Below, one piece after another: positions 17,966 to 25,567 of a stretch of 40,815 nt of DNA. The DNA is from Nocardia wallacei (GTDB taxonomy: Bacteria; Actinomycetota; Actinomycetes; Mycobacteriales; Mycobacteriaceae): contig NZ_JARWQD010000353.1 in the NCBI RefSeq assembly GCF_029869545.1, forward strand, positions 1 through 40,815, given 5' to 3'. A program made the translations under genes and the position numbers. How positions within the stretch are numbered: the first letter of the stretch is position 1; each line of letters begins with the position of its first letter. Under the pieces are notes generated by a model. That model ran no database searches. It saw only the letters and a program-made list of their open reading frames with translations, and was not told where the DNA came from.

Positions 17966-18592
17966 GGCACATCCTCATTTCGGTGCGCGGTCGATCTTTT
18001 TATCCTAGTCGCCATTGCAAGAGCTTTCTATTTTCGGTGGCGCCGCTGGTGAATCCGGAGCGCGAAATCGGCACGGCGTGCCGCAGGCGGTGACAGAGAT
18101 CGAAAATGCCGGGGCCGCACGCGGGCACGCCGGGAAGGGCTGATCAGCAGCCGTGCGCTACACGGCCCGGGACCCACACAGTCCGGTGAGCGAGGCGACG
18201 CAGATCGGAGATTGCCGACATCCGACTTCGCCTCCTTCCAGCTCACGAGTCGGTGTGACCAAAACTACGTCGACGCGGTCGACGCGGTCAAGCCGAGGTG
18301 GGAGGAGCGGTCACAGTTTGGAGGAAGCTCCGACGCGACCATCCCGCGACACCATTCGAATCGGCCTATCGTACAGCCGGATATCGCGGCAGTGTTTCTC
18401 GTTGTAAACGCATTGTTGCGCGGAGCGATTCTTGTAAAAGTCTACGAAAAGCCGGTTCCGGCCGACGGCGGTCTTCATGCCTTCCACCCCTGGCAGACTT
18501 CACCCGTTCGCCTGTGTACTCCTCACACAGGTTGAAACGCAGCGAGGGATGGGTGCCGTGGTCGCACGGGCAGCATCCGAGAAGGAGTGACC
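17966..18592. other. 627-bp gap between divergent xdhA and guanine deaminase
   Basis: No convincing gene is seen. Possible control elements include the perfect palindrome GCTGATCAGC (18139-18148) and the direct repeat GTCGACGCG near 18270. The 18400-18440 region has two GTAA-centred palindromes, CGTTGTAAACG (18400-18410) and CTTGTAAAAG (18431-18440), about 30 bases apart. The local AT content is higher around 18350-18450, as expected for a promoter region. Both flanking genes act in purine degradation, so this gap probably holds their shared regulation. Confidence 0.45.
18511..18531 (+). promoter_or_regulatory. hairpin in the guanine deaminase leader
   Basis: CCTGTGT and ACACAGG form a perfect 7-bp stem around a 7-base loop, 50 bases before the ribosome-binding site. 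There is no following U tract, so it is more likely an mRNA structure or an operator than a terminator. Confidence 0.4.
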
Positions 18593-19096
18593 GTGACCGC
18601 GCACATCGGAGAAGTGGACATGCAGGAGCTCGAGCGCGCCTGGATGGACGAGGCGATCAAGGTCGCCACCAACAGCGTGGCGAACGGCGGCGGTCCGTTC
18701 GGGTCGCTGGTCACCAAGGACGGCGAGATCGTCGCGATCGGGCACAACCGGGTCACCGCGAATCTGGACCCGACGGCGCACGGCGAGGTGAGCGCGATGC
18801 GCGCCGCCTGTCAGGAGCTGGGCACCTTCTCCCTCGAGGGCTGCGTGCTGATCACCTCGTGCGAACCGTGCCCGATGTGCCTGTCCTCGGCGCTGTGGGC
18901 ACGGGTCGACCGGATCCTCTACTCCGCCGATCGGCACGACGCCGCGGTGGCCGGTTTCGACGACCGCAAGTTCTACGACCTGCTCGAGAAGAAGGACCAG
19001 TCGAAGTGGCCGCTGCGGCTCGAGCAGTTGGACCTGCCCAACCGCACGGCGCCGTTCGACGCCTGGCTGGCCAAGTCCGACCGCATCGACTACTGA
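18593..19096 (+). CDS. guaD: guanine deaminase (cytidine-deaminase fold)
   Basis: A 167-residue zinc deaminase converting guanine to xanthine. The zinc and catalytic motifs are PTAHGEVSAM (His ligand and catalytic Glu; HGE instead of the common HAE) and SCEPCPMCLSSALWARV (two Cys ligands). The downstream sequence DAAVAGFDDRKFYDLL and the C-terminal NRTAPFDAWL match the small bacterial guanine deaminases rather than tRNA adenosine or cytosine deaminases. AAGGAG at 18582-18587 supports GTG 18593; the GTG at 18587 overlaps it. Its product is the substrate of the xanthine dehydrogenase encoded divergently, so the two units form a guanine-to-urate route. Confidence 0.9.
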   Translation: MTAHIGEVDMQELERAWMDEAIKVATNSVANGGGPFGSLVTKDGEIVAIGHNRVTANLDPTAHGEVSAMRAACQELGTFSLEGCVLITSCEPCPMCLSSALWARVDRILYSADRHDAAVAGFDDRKFYDLLEKKDQSKWPLRLEQLDLPNRTAPFDAWLAKSDRIDY

Positions 19097-19117
19097 CGGC
19101 GCCGGGCCGGGCGCGGC

Positions 19118-19693
19118 TCAGTGGTGGGTGTGCAGGTAGAGGTCGCGCAGCAGGCAGACCTCGGACAGGTGGTGGATCAGCTCGCGATTGATGTGGAGCA
19201 CCAGGTCGATCATGGGCCGCTCGGGATAGGCCTCCTTGTCGCCGACCGGAGTCCGCAGCGCGGCGTCGTCCAGGCCGCGCACGCCGGTCAGCCAGACGTC
19301 GAGCTGGGTTTCGAGCTGGTCGAGCGCGGTGGCGGCATCGCCGGCGTACTCCCAGCTCTGGTACGACGCCTCGGGCGCGCCGAAGTGCGCCGCATTGCGT
19401 GCCGCGAGGACACCCACGATGACGTGGCCGAGCCGCCACGCGATCGTGGTGAAGGGTGCCGGGTCCGGCGGCGGGAAGGCGAAGTCGATCGTGAAGTCGC
19501 CGCCACCGGCCTGGACGGGTGCGGTCGAATCGCCGCGCGGCCATACGCTCCAGGCGTCGGGCACCGGCGACCAGAAGTACTCGTCGTCGGTGAGTCCCTG
19601 CAGCCGGGCCCGAATCTGATGGTCCCAGTGGAACTCCCACTGGTCGCGCACTGTCCGGTTCAGGTCGAACGTCTCAGCATCCATGGGGCTCAC
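19118..19693 (-). CDS. DinB-like four-helix protein
   Basis: A 191-residue protein of the DinB/YfiT-like superfamily. It begins with RDQWEFHWDHQIRARLQGLTDDEYFW, has a central histidine helix (TTIAWRLGHVIVGVLAARN) and ends with a third histidine in LHINRELIHHLSEVCLLRDLY, the three-histidine metal arrangement of the fold. Members act as thiol transferases or have unknown roles; none can be assigned here. GGAGG seven bases upstream supports GTG 19693, though ATG 19684 also has a weak site. It converges with guanine deaminase across 21 bases. Confidence 0.82.
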   Translation of the reverse strand: MSPMDAETFDLNRTVRDQWEFHWDHQIRARLQGLTDDEYFWSPVPDAWSVWPRGDSTAPVQAGGGDFTIDFAFPPPDPAPFTTIAWRLGHVIVGVLAARNAAHFGAPEASYQSWEYAGDAATALDQLETQLDVWLTGVRGLDDAALRTPVGDKEAYPERPMIDLVLHINRELIHHLSEVCLLRDLYLHTHH

Positions 19694-19724
19694 CCTGACA
19701 CCTCCGGCGGACAGTATCGGTCCG

Positions 19725-20264
19725 CTATCTCGGCCCGGCGAAGACGAATCCGCGCAGGGCCAGGAAGCGCAGGCCGCCGACCGCCGCCATGACGACGAGT
19801 GCGGCGGCCGCCGGCGCGATCTCGCCGAGGCCGGGCGCCCAGCGGTCGAGGGCGGCCAGCGCCGCCGTGCTGATCACCAGGCCGAGCAGCGCCAGCCCGC
19901 CGCCCTCCCACTGCGCGGTGCACCAGCCGACCCGCCCGGCCGCGCGGAAGGTGAGCCGCCGGTGCAGTTCGTTCGCGATCGCCGTGCTGACGAGGGACCC
20001 GGCGATATTGGCGATCAGCGGGCCGATCCCGTTCGCCGCCATGAACAGCAGCACGTACGCGATATTGCTGACCCCGCCGACGAGTGCGAACCGGATCAGC
20101 TGGGCGAGGGCATGGTCCCCGCGCAGGTAGCTCGCCACGCCGTCGAGCGCGTCCGTACGCAGCACCGGCCGGGGATTCACGCCGGTCGGTCGCGGGATCG
20201 TGGTGTCCCCGAAGATATTCCGCAGTCCGGGGGCGGCAAGCGCAGTGCTGTTCACGCCGACCAC
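19725..20264 (-). CDS. GtrA-like membrane protein
   Basis: A 179-residue protein with four predicted helices: FALVGGVSNIAYVLLFMAAN, LIANIAGSLVSTAIANELHRRLTF, GGGLALLGLVISTAALAAL and AAAALVVMAAVGGLRFLALR. The motif FALVGG...N and the final RFLALRGFVF are characteristic of GtrA proteins, which take part in polyprenyl-linked sugar flipping or cell-wall glycosylation (for example arabinogalactan in mycobacteria). The first 50 residues are a soluble extension. GTG 20264 is the longest start; the GTG three codons later is also possible, and no strong ribosome-binding site decides. Confidence 0.82.
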   Translation of the reverse strand: MVGVNSTALAAPGLRNIFGDTTIPRPTGVNPRPVLRTDALDGVASYLRGDHALAQLIRFALVGGVSNIAYVLLFMAANGIGPLIANIAGSLVSTAIANELHRRLTFRAAGRVGWCTAQWEGGGLALLGLVISTAALAALDRWAPGLGEIAPAAAALVVMAAVGGLRFLALRGFVFAGPR

Positions 20265-20314
20265 TCTCGCGACCTCGGCTGATATCGCCCTGACGCCGAC
20301 CTGACACGGTCACA

Positions 20315-20947
20315 TCAAGGCCCGCTGGGAGCCGATCGGGCTCGAATCCCGGTGAGGACGGTGTTCAGCATGCGGTCGAATTCGGGGGCGGAGCCGAAGT
20401 CGGTGAGAGGGGTGAGGGCGGCCATGGTGGGGTACCGGGCGGGGTCGATGGCGGGGGTGGCGGACGGGTCGCCGTTGAGGACTGCGAGCAGGTAGCCGTT
20501 GAGGAAGCCGAACAGGGTCAGGGGGGCGTCGGCGACCACCCGGTCGGGGAGACCGGCCGCGCGCATCGCGGTGACCAGGTGCTCCAGGGCGGCGAGGGCC
20601 ACGGGGGAGTTCTGCGGCCGCGTGGCCAGCAGGGGGAAGACCCGGGGGTGGCGGTAGGCCATCGCCCGGTAGCTGTGCGCGGTCGAGCGGGCGATCTCCT
20701 CCCAGTGGCGGGGCGCGTCGTCGAGGTCGGCCGCCATCTCGGTGAGGACCGCCTCGGATACCGCGTCCAGCAGGGCCGACTTGCCCTTGACGTGGTTGTA
20801 GATCGACATCGGATCGACCCCGAGTTCGTCCGCCAGCCGCCGCACGCCGAACCGGTCGAGGCCGTCGCGGTCGACGAGTGCGACGGCGGCGGCCGCGATG
20901 CGCGCGCGGGTCAGGCCCGCCGCGGTGCCCTGTGTGCGCCCGGCCAC
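20315..20947 (-). CDS. TetR-family repressor
   Basis: A 210-residue TetR regulator. The DNA-binding domain is TRARIAAAAVALVDRDGLDRFGVRRLADELGVDPMSIYNHVKGK (about residues 12-55), and the C-terminal domain resembles the TetR_C class (YRAMAYRHPRVFPLLA). The second GTG (20947) is seven bases from AGGGAG, whereas the GTG at 20953 is only one base away, so 20947 is chosen. It is divergent from a carboxylesterase gene, and two near-identical palindromes occupy the space between them, so it probably represses both itself and the esterase. The effector is unknown. Confidence 0.92.
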   Translation of the reverse strand: MAGRTQGTAAGLTRARIAAAAVALVDRDGLDRFGVRRLADELGVDPMSIYNHVKGKSALLDAVSEAVLTEMAADLDDAPRHWEEIARSTAHSYRAMAYRHPRVFPLLATRPQNSPVALAALEHLVTAMRAAGLPDRVVADAPLTLFGFLNGYLLAVLNGDPSATPAIDPARYPTMAALTPLTDFGSAPEFDRMLNTVLTGIRARSAPSGP

Positions 20948-20968
20948 GTTCACGCTCCCTTCTTGTCA

Positions 20969-21019
20969 AACCTACATCGTAGGTTATACCGTCGATCCTG
21001 AAACCTACGGCGTAGGTTT
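20969..21019. promoter_or_regulatory. twin palindromic TetR operators
   Basis: AACCTAC-ATC-GTAGGTT (20969-20985) and AAACCTAC-GGC-GTAGGTTT (21001-21019) are perfect palindromes around three-base centres, 33 bases centre to centre, or about three helical turns. A TATAAC/TATACC sequence between them could be the -10 box in either direction. They separate the divergent TetR and esterase genes. Confidence 0.88.
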
Positions 21020-21037
21020 GATCCGAGGAGCTGAAAA

Positions 21038-22597
21038 ATGTTGAACCGCAGGGGATTTCTCCGCGGCGTCGCCGCGGCATCCGCACTGGCCGGTCTGGCC
21101 GCGACCGGATGCGGTGGCGGTCGGTCGGGCGAGTCGATCGTCACGACGCGGGCCGGGCGGGTGCGCGGGACCATGTCCGGCGGCGTCCACGTCTTCAAGG
21201 GGGTGCCCTATGCCGCGCCGCCGCAGGGCGTCGACCGCTTCCTGCCGCCGCGCCCGGTCGAGCCCTGGGCGGGGGTGCGCGACGCGCTCGCGCTCGGCCC
21301 CACCGCGCCGCAGGCGGTGGCACCGCCGCCGCTGGATTTCTTCGCACCGCCGGTCCCCGGTGCGGACTATCTCAACCTCAACATCTGGACCCCCGATCCG
21401 GGCGCGGCGGGCCTGCCGGTCATGGTGTGGATCCACGGCGGCGGCTTCGACACCGGGAGCAACGGGCTCTACGACGGCAGCGCCTTCGCCCGCGACGGCG
21501 TGGTGCTCGTCGCGATCAACTACCGGCTGGGTGCCGAGGGGTTCCTGTACCTCGACGACGGTGTGGCCAATGTCGGCCTGCTGGACCAGATTTCGGCCCT
21601 GGAGTGGGTGCGCGACAACATCGCGGAGTTCGGCGGCGATCCCGGCAACGTGACCGTCGCGGGTCAGTCCTCCGGGGCGATGGCCATCGGCAGCCTGCTG
21701 GCGATGCCGCGCGCGCGGGGGCTGTTCCGCCGCGCGATCATGGAGAGCGGGGCGGGCAATATCTGCTATTCCGCCGAGGCCGCCCGCGAGATCGGGCGGC
21801 GTTTCGTCGCGACGCTCGGGGTGGCGCCGACGCGCGAAGCCGTCGCGGCGGCCGGTGTCGAGCGGATGCTCGCCGCGCAGGCCGCGGTCATGAGTGAGCT
21901 TGCGCGGCAGCCGGATCCGCAGCGGTGGGGTGGCGAACCGGGGTGCCGGATCAACATGTGGCGGTGCACTGTGGACGGCGCGACCCTGCCGGAGAAGGCC
22001 ATCGACGCCGTCGGCCCCGAGGTGGACGTGCTGCTCGGCCACAACGGAGAAGAAGGGCGGCTGTCGCTGGTGCCGTTCCGCAGCCTCGCGTCGGTGAGCG
22101 AAGCGGAACTCGCCACCGCCATGCGGCTGTACCGGCTGCCCGTCGACCGGGCGCTGCCCGCCTACCGCGCGGCCTACCCGGGCGCCGATCCCGGTGCGCT
22201 GCTGGCGATCCTGCAGGCCGACTGGTTCTACACCATCCCCGGCATACGCCTGGCCGACGCCCGCGCCACCGCACCGGCCGCCACCTACATGTACGAATTC
22301 ACCTGGCGCTCACCGCAGTTCGACGGACAGCTCGGATCGTGCCACTTCCTGGAGGTCCCGTTCGTCTTCGACCAGCTGGCGGATCCGCGAATGCACTGGG
22401 TCACCGGTCCGAACCCGCCGCGGCAGCTGGCCGACCTCGTGCACCGCACGTGGGTGCGGTTCGTCACGACGGGCCGAGTCGACTGGCCGCGCTACGAACC
22501 GGGCCGCAGGACCACGATGCGGCTGGACCTCGAGCCTACCGCGGTCGACGACCCCTGCCCGGTCCGGCGCCTGTGGGACGGGGTCGACCTGTACTGA
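21038..22597 (+). CDS. exported type B carboxylesterase
   Basis: A 519-residue carboxylesterase (para-nitrobenzyl esterase/cholinesterase family). The N-terminus has a twin-arginine signal (NRRGFLRGVAAASALAGLAA) followed by TGC near residue 25, so it may be a lipoprotein exported by Tat. Catalytic elements are the oxyanion hole WIHGGGF, nucleophile in AGQSSGAM (GQSSG in place of the more common GESAG), glutamate in GHNGEEGRL and histidine in GSCHFLEVPFVF. The ribosome-binding site GAGGAG lies nine bases before ATG 21038. It is probably repressed by the adjacent TetR protein. Confidence 0.92.
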   Translation: MLNRRGFLRGVAAASALAGLAATGCGGGRSGESIVTTRAGRVRGTMSGGVHVFKGVPYAAPPQGVDRFLPPRPVEPWAGVRDALALGPTAPQAVAPPPLDFFAPPVPGADYLNLNIWTPDPGAAGLPVMVWIHGGGFDTGSNGLYDGSAFARDGVVLVAINYRLGAEGFLYLDDGVANVGLLDQISALEWVRDNIAEFGGDPGNVTVAGQSSGAMAIGSLLAMPRARGLFRRAIMESGAGNICYSAEAAREIGRRFVATLGVAPTREAVAAAGVERMLAAQAAVMSELARQPDPQRWGGEPGCRINMWRCTVDGATLPEKAIDAVGPEVDVLLGHNGEEGRLSLVPFRSLASVSEAELATAMRLYRLPVDRALPAYRAAYPGADPGALLAILQADWFYTIPGIRLADARATAPAATYMYEFTWRSPQFDGQLGSCHFLEVPFVFDQLADPRMHWVTGPNPPRQLADLVHRTWVRFVTTGRVDWPRYEPGRRTTMRLDLEPTAVDDPCPVRRLWDGVDLY

Positions 22598-22652
22598 ACC
22601 GGACACCTCACTCAGGGATGCGGGGTGGGGACGTAGGCGAGTTCTCGGATCG

Positions 22653-23570
22653 TCACTTTGCGGGCGTAACCCCCAGTGCCGCAACGGCTTCGCGGGTGGC
22701 GGCGGCGACCAGCTCGTTGTCGGGCCGGGCGTGCTGGTCGGGCTTGGCGGTGAGGACGGCGATGACGAGGGGCGCGCGGTCCGGCGGCCACGCGATGGCG
22801 ACATCGAGGGCACCGCCGTAGGCGGGGGACCCGGTCTTGTCGCCGACCTGCCAGTCGGCGGGCAGCCCGGCCCGGATGCGTTTGCCGCCGGTGGTATTGG
22901 CGAGCAGCCACGCGCGCAGCTGCTCGCGCTCGGGTGCGGCCAGGGCATCGCCGAGGACGAGGGCCCGGTAGTCGGCGGCCAGCGCGGCGGGTGTGGTGGT
23001 GTCGCGCTCGTCGCCCGGAATCGCGGTGTTCAACTCGGTTTCCCAGCGGTCCAGGCGCGAGGTGGTGTCGCCGAGGGAGCGCAGGAACGCGGTGAAACCG
23101 GCCGGACCGCCGAGGAGTTTCAGGATCTGGTTACCGGCGGTGTTGTCGGACTGGGTGATCGCGGCGTGGCACAGTTCGGCGACGGTCATCCCGGTGTCGA
23201 CATGCTTCTCGGTCTCCGGCGAGTTCTCGACGAGATCGATTGCGGGATAACGGATCACCTGATCGAAGTACCCCGACGACAGCGGATGTGCGTGCAGCAG
23301 GGCGCCGCAGGCCAGGCCCTTGAACGTGGAGGCCATGGGGAAGCGCTCACCCTCCCGGGTGGCGACGGTGCGGCCGTTGCCGGTGTCGACGGCGAACACG
23401 CCGAGCCGCGCGCCGTGGCGAGTCTCCAGATCGGTGAAGGCCGCGGCCGGTGCGACGGCCGGGGGGTTCGGCTCCGCGGTGCCGGAATCGCACGCCGCGG
23501 TGACCGACAGCGCGGTCGCGGCCAGCGCGGCGGCGAGCAACCGCCGGAGGGGGAATGCAGAGAATTTCAC
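22653..23570 (-). CDS. bla: class A beta-lactamase
   Basis: A 305-residue serine beta-lactamase that hydrolyses beta-lactam antibiotics outside the cytoplasm. All class A motifs are present: Ser81-x-x-Lys84 (STFK), Ser141-Asp-Asn (SDN), Glu177 in ETELN (the E166-x-x-L-N omega loop) and Lys245-Thr-Gly (KTGS). The N-terminus is a signal sequence ending in VTAAC, so Cys27 may be lipidated, as in other actinobacterial enzymes. The start is GTG 23570. The divergent LysR gene gives the ampR-ampC type of arrangement, suggesting inducible expression. Spectrum cannot be read from sequence. Confidence 0.95.
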   Translation of the reverse strand: MKFSAFPLRRLLAAALAATALSVTAACDSGTAEPNPPAVAPAAAFTDLETRHGARLGVFAVDTGNGRTVATREGERFPMASTFKGLACGALLHAHPLSSGYFDQVIRYPAIDLVENSPETEKHVDTGMTVAELCHAAITQSDNTAGNQILKLLGGPAGFTAFLRSLGDTTSRLDRWETELNTAIPGDERDTTTPAALAADYRALVLGDALAAPEREQLRAWLLANTTGGKRIRAGLPADWQVGDKTGSPAYGGALDVAIAWPPDRAPLVIAVLTAKPDQHARPDNELVAAATREAVAALGVTPAK

Positions 23571-23606
23571 CGCCGCAGGACATCATCGACGCGGTGGCGC
23601 ACGCCA

Positions 23607-23643
23607 ATATCGGATCCCTGCCCGGACGAGTCGGGTTCGATAT
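23607..23643. promoter_or_regulatory. inverted repeat between bla and the LysR gene
   Basis: ATATCGGATCC (23607-23617) and GGGTTCGATAT (23633-23643) are inverted copies with nine of eleven matches and a 15-base spacer. Their position in the divergent promoter region fits a LysR-type binding site, but no strict T-N11-A core was established. Confidence 0.45.
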
Positions 23644-23701
23644 CTCCGCAGGTGCAAGCCCATGAACAGGCGTTGCCGGGCGCTGCTGGTTCAATGACGG
23701 C

Positions 23702-24577
23702 ATGGACCTGATCCGCCACCTCCGCTTCTTCGTCGCCGTGGCGGACGAAGGGCACTTCGGCCGGGCGGCGACCGCGCTGGACATGACCCAGCCGCCGCTG
23801 TCGCAGGGACTGCGGCGGCTGGAGGGCCACCTGGGCGTCGAACTCATCCACCGCACGCGGCAGGGCGCGGTGCTCACCGCGGCGGGGCTGCGCCTGCTCC
23901 CGCGCGCCCGGCTGCTCGTCGACGACGCCGAACAATTGCTGGCCGAATCGCACCGCATCGCCAACGCCCGGGGGACCGTGCACTGGGGCGCGACCGCGGC
24001 GCTGCCCGACCGGGTGGTGACCGCCGGAGTGACCGCGCTGCGCGCCGCCGTCGGTGCGGACGGGGCGGTGTCGACCGCGGTGGGCACGACCGTCGACCTG
24101 GTCTCCGATGTCCGCGCGGGCCTGTACGACCTGGCGGTGATCGAGCATCCCGCCCTGGTCGACGGGCTCACGGCCGGGCCCGTGGTCAAGCTGCCGCGGT
24201 GGCTGGTGGTGCCGTCGGAGCACCGCAGCGCCACCGCCGATCGCCCCACATTCCCGATGCTCGGCGGCCTGACCTTCGCGCATCCGCCGCGCTCGGCCAA
24301 TCCGCCCGCCTTCGACACCGTGATCGACCTGCTGCGCGAACGCGGCGTGGACGCGCCGACCGTGTCGGCGCCGGACGACCGCACCCTGCTCGCCGCGGTC
24401 GCCTCGGGGACGAGCTTCGGGTTGACCGCGACGCCGCCCGCCACGACGCCGGGGGTGGCGTGGGTGCGGCTGGCGCCGCAGGCAATCGCGTTGCGGGTCA
24501 GGGTCGTTCGCCGCGCGAATGCCGATGCGCCCGCCGCGGCGATGGACGGGGTGCTGTATCGGGAGCGCCTGCGGTGA
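23702..24577 (+). CDS. LysR-family regulator
   Basis: A 291-residue LysR-type regulator. The HTH domain (LIRHLRFFVAVADEGHFGRAATALDMTQPPLSQGLRRLEGHLG) occupies residues 3-55 and is followed by LIHRTRQGAVLTAAG and the linker helix. The effector domain is recognisable but diverged. It is transcribed away from the class A beta-lactamase and overlaps the beta-lactamase-like gene downstream by four bases, so it probably controls one or both. I infer an AmpR/PenR-like role from this arrangement only; similarity to AmpR itself cannot be judged here. Confidence 0.92.
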   Translation: MDLIRHLRFFVAVADEGHFGRAATALDMTQPPLSQGLRRLEGHLGVELIHRTRQGAVLTAAGLRLLPRARLLVDDAEQLLAESHRIANARGTVHWGATAALPDRVVTAGVTALRAAVGADGAVSTAVGTTVDLVSDVRAGLYDLAVIEHPALVDGLTAGPVVKLPRWLVVPSEHRSATADRPTFPMLGGLTFAHPPRSANPPAFDTVIDLLRERGVDAPTVSAPDDRTLLAAVASGTSFGLTATPPATTPGVAWVRLAPQAIALRVRVVRRANADAPAAAMDGVLYRERLR

Positions 24578-25506
24578 GGCGGGGTGCCGAGACGCCGGGA
24601 GATGCCGGTTCGGCGGCGGCGCAAAGGATTCGCGCCGTCTTCGCCGACGCGGGCTGTACCGGCTGGCTGCACGCGCGCCGGTGCGGGGATCCCGGCGCGG
24701 AGATCTCGGTCGGCGGCCGGTCGCGTGTGGTGATGGCCTCGGTGTACAAGCTGCCGCTGGTGGTGGCGTTCTGCCGCCGGGTCGATGCCGGGCGGATCGA
24801 TCCCACGGCGCACCTGACCGTGCGGCCCTCCGACTGCACGCCGGGGCCGACCGGCATTGCGGCGCTGCACGATCCGGTCACGCTGAGCCGGCGCGACCTG
24901 GCGACGTCGATGATGACGGTGTCCGACAGCGCCGCCGCCGACGTGCTGCTCGGCGAGATCGGTCTCGGGGCGGTGGAGGAGTTGCTCGCCGAGATCGGCC
25001 TCACCGAGACGCAGGTCGTGGGCGGCACCGCCGATCTGCACCGCAGCCTGGTCCGCGACACCGACACCCACACCACCGCGGAGGCATTCGCCGCGCTGGC
25101 CGACAACGACGAGGCATGGTCGGTGTCGGCCTACGATCCCGCCTTCGCCAGCGCGACGACACCGGAGGAGATGACGCGCTTCCTGTGCGCGGTGTGGGCC
25201 GGAGACGTGCTGTCTGCGGAGCAGACCGATTTCGTGAAATCCGTTATGCGCCAGCAGATATGGCCGCATCGGATCTCCGCCTCGTTCCCGCATCGCGGGG
25301 TCTGCGTCGCGGGCAAGACCGGCACCATCGGGGCCATTCGCAACGAGGTCGCGGTGGTGGAGTTCCCCGGCGAGTATCCCGTCGCGGTGGCCGTGTTCAC
25401 GCGCGCGGCTCGCGCGGACCCGATCCTGCCGGTCGCCGACGCCGCCATCACCGAGGCCGCCCGCATCGCCGTCACCGAGCTGCGCCGCCCGCTTCCGGAC
25501 GAGTAG
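24574..25506 (+). CDS. beta-lactamase-like serine hydrolase, cytoplasmic
   Basis: A 310-residue protein with the fold of class A beta-lactamases: Ser56-Val-Tyr-Lys59 (SVYK), TVSDSAAADVLL with SDS in place of SDN, and GKTGTIG (KTG). No convincing Glu166 omega-loop motif is seen and there is no signal peptide, which makes a classic secreted beta-lactamase unlikely. It may act on a peptide or other amide inside the cell, or be an acylated sensor. Its GTG start overlaps the LysR stop (GTGA, 24574-24577), so translation is probably coupled. Confidence 0.85.
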   Translation: MRRGAETPGDAGSAAAQRIRAVFADAGCTGWLHARRCGDPGAEISVGGRSRVVMASVYKLPLVVAFCRRVDAGRIDPTAHLTVRPSDCTPGPTGIAALHDPVTLSRRDLATSMMTVSDSAAADVLLGEIGLGAVEELLAEIGLTETQVVGGTADLHRSLVRDTDTHTTAEAFAALADNDEAWSVSAYDPAFASATTPEEMTRFLCAVWAGDVLSAEQTDFVKSVMRQQIWPHRISASFPHRGVCVAGKTGTIGAIRNEVAVVEFPGEYPVAVAVFTRAARADPILPVADAAITEAARIAVTELRRPLPDE

Positions 25507-25530
25507 CACGGCACCGAAATTCGCTTGGCG

Positions 25531-25567
25531 TACGCTGGGCCGGATGTCACCATCGAGTTCGCCATGA
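25531..25567 (+). promoter_or_regulatory. leaderless-type promoter and seven-codon upstream ORF
   Basis: TACGCT (25531-25536) lies seven bases before ATG 25544, the leaderless pattern. That ATG opens a seven-codon frame (MSPSSSP) whose stop overlaps the start of the monooxygenase gene as ATGA at 25564-25567. The monooxygenase has no ribosome-binding site of its own, so it may depend on re-initiation. Confidence 0.4.

Noticed and set aside
18028..18246. 72-residue minus-strand frame in the xdhA-guaD gap
   Set aside because: It is arginine- and proline-rich without a ribosome-binding site or recognisable features; random frames of this length are common here.
20310..21086. 258-residue minus-strand frame overlapping the second TetR gene
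   Set aside because: It is in another frame of the TetR gene, is extremely Arg/Pro-rich and runs through the operator region.
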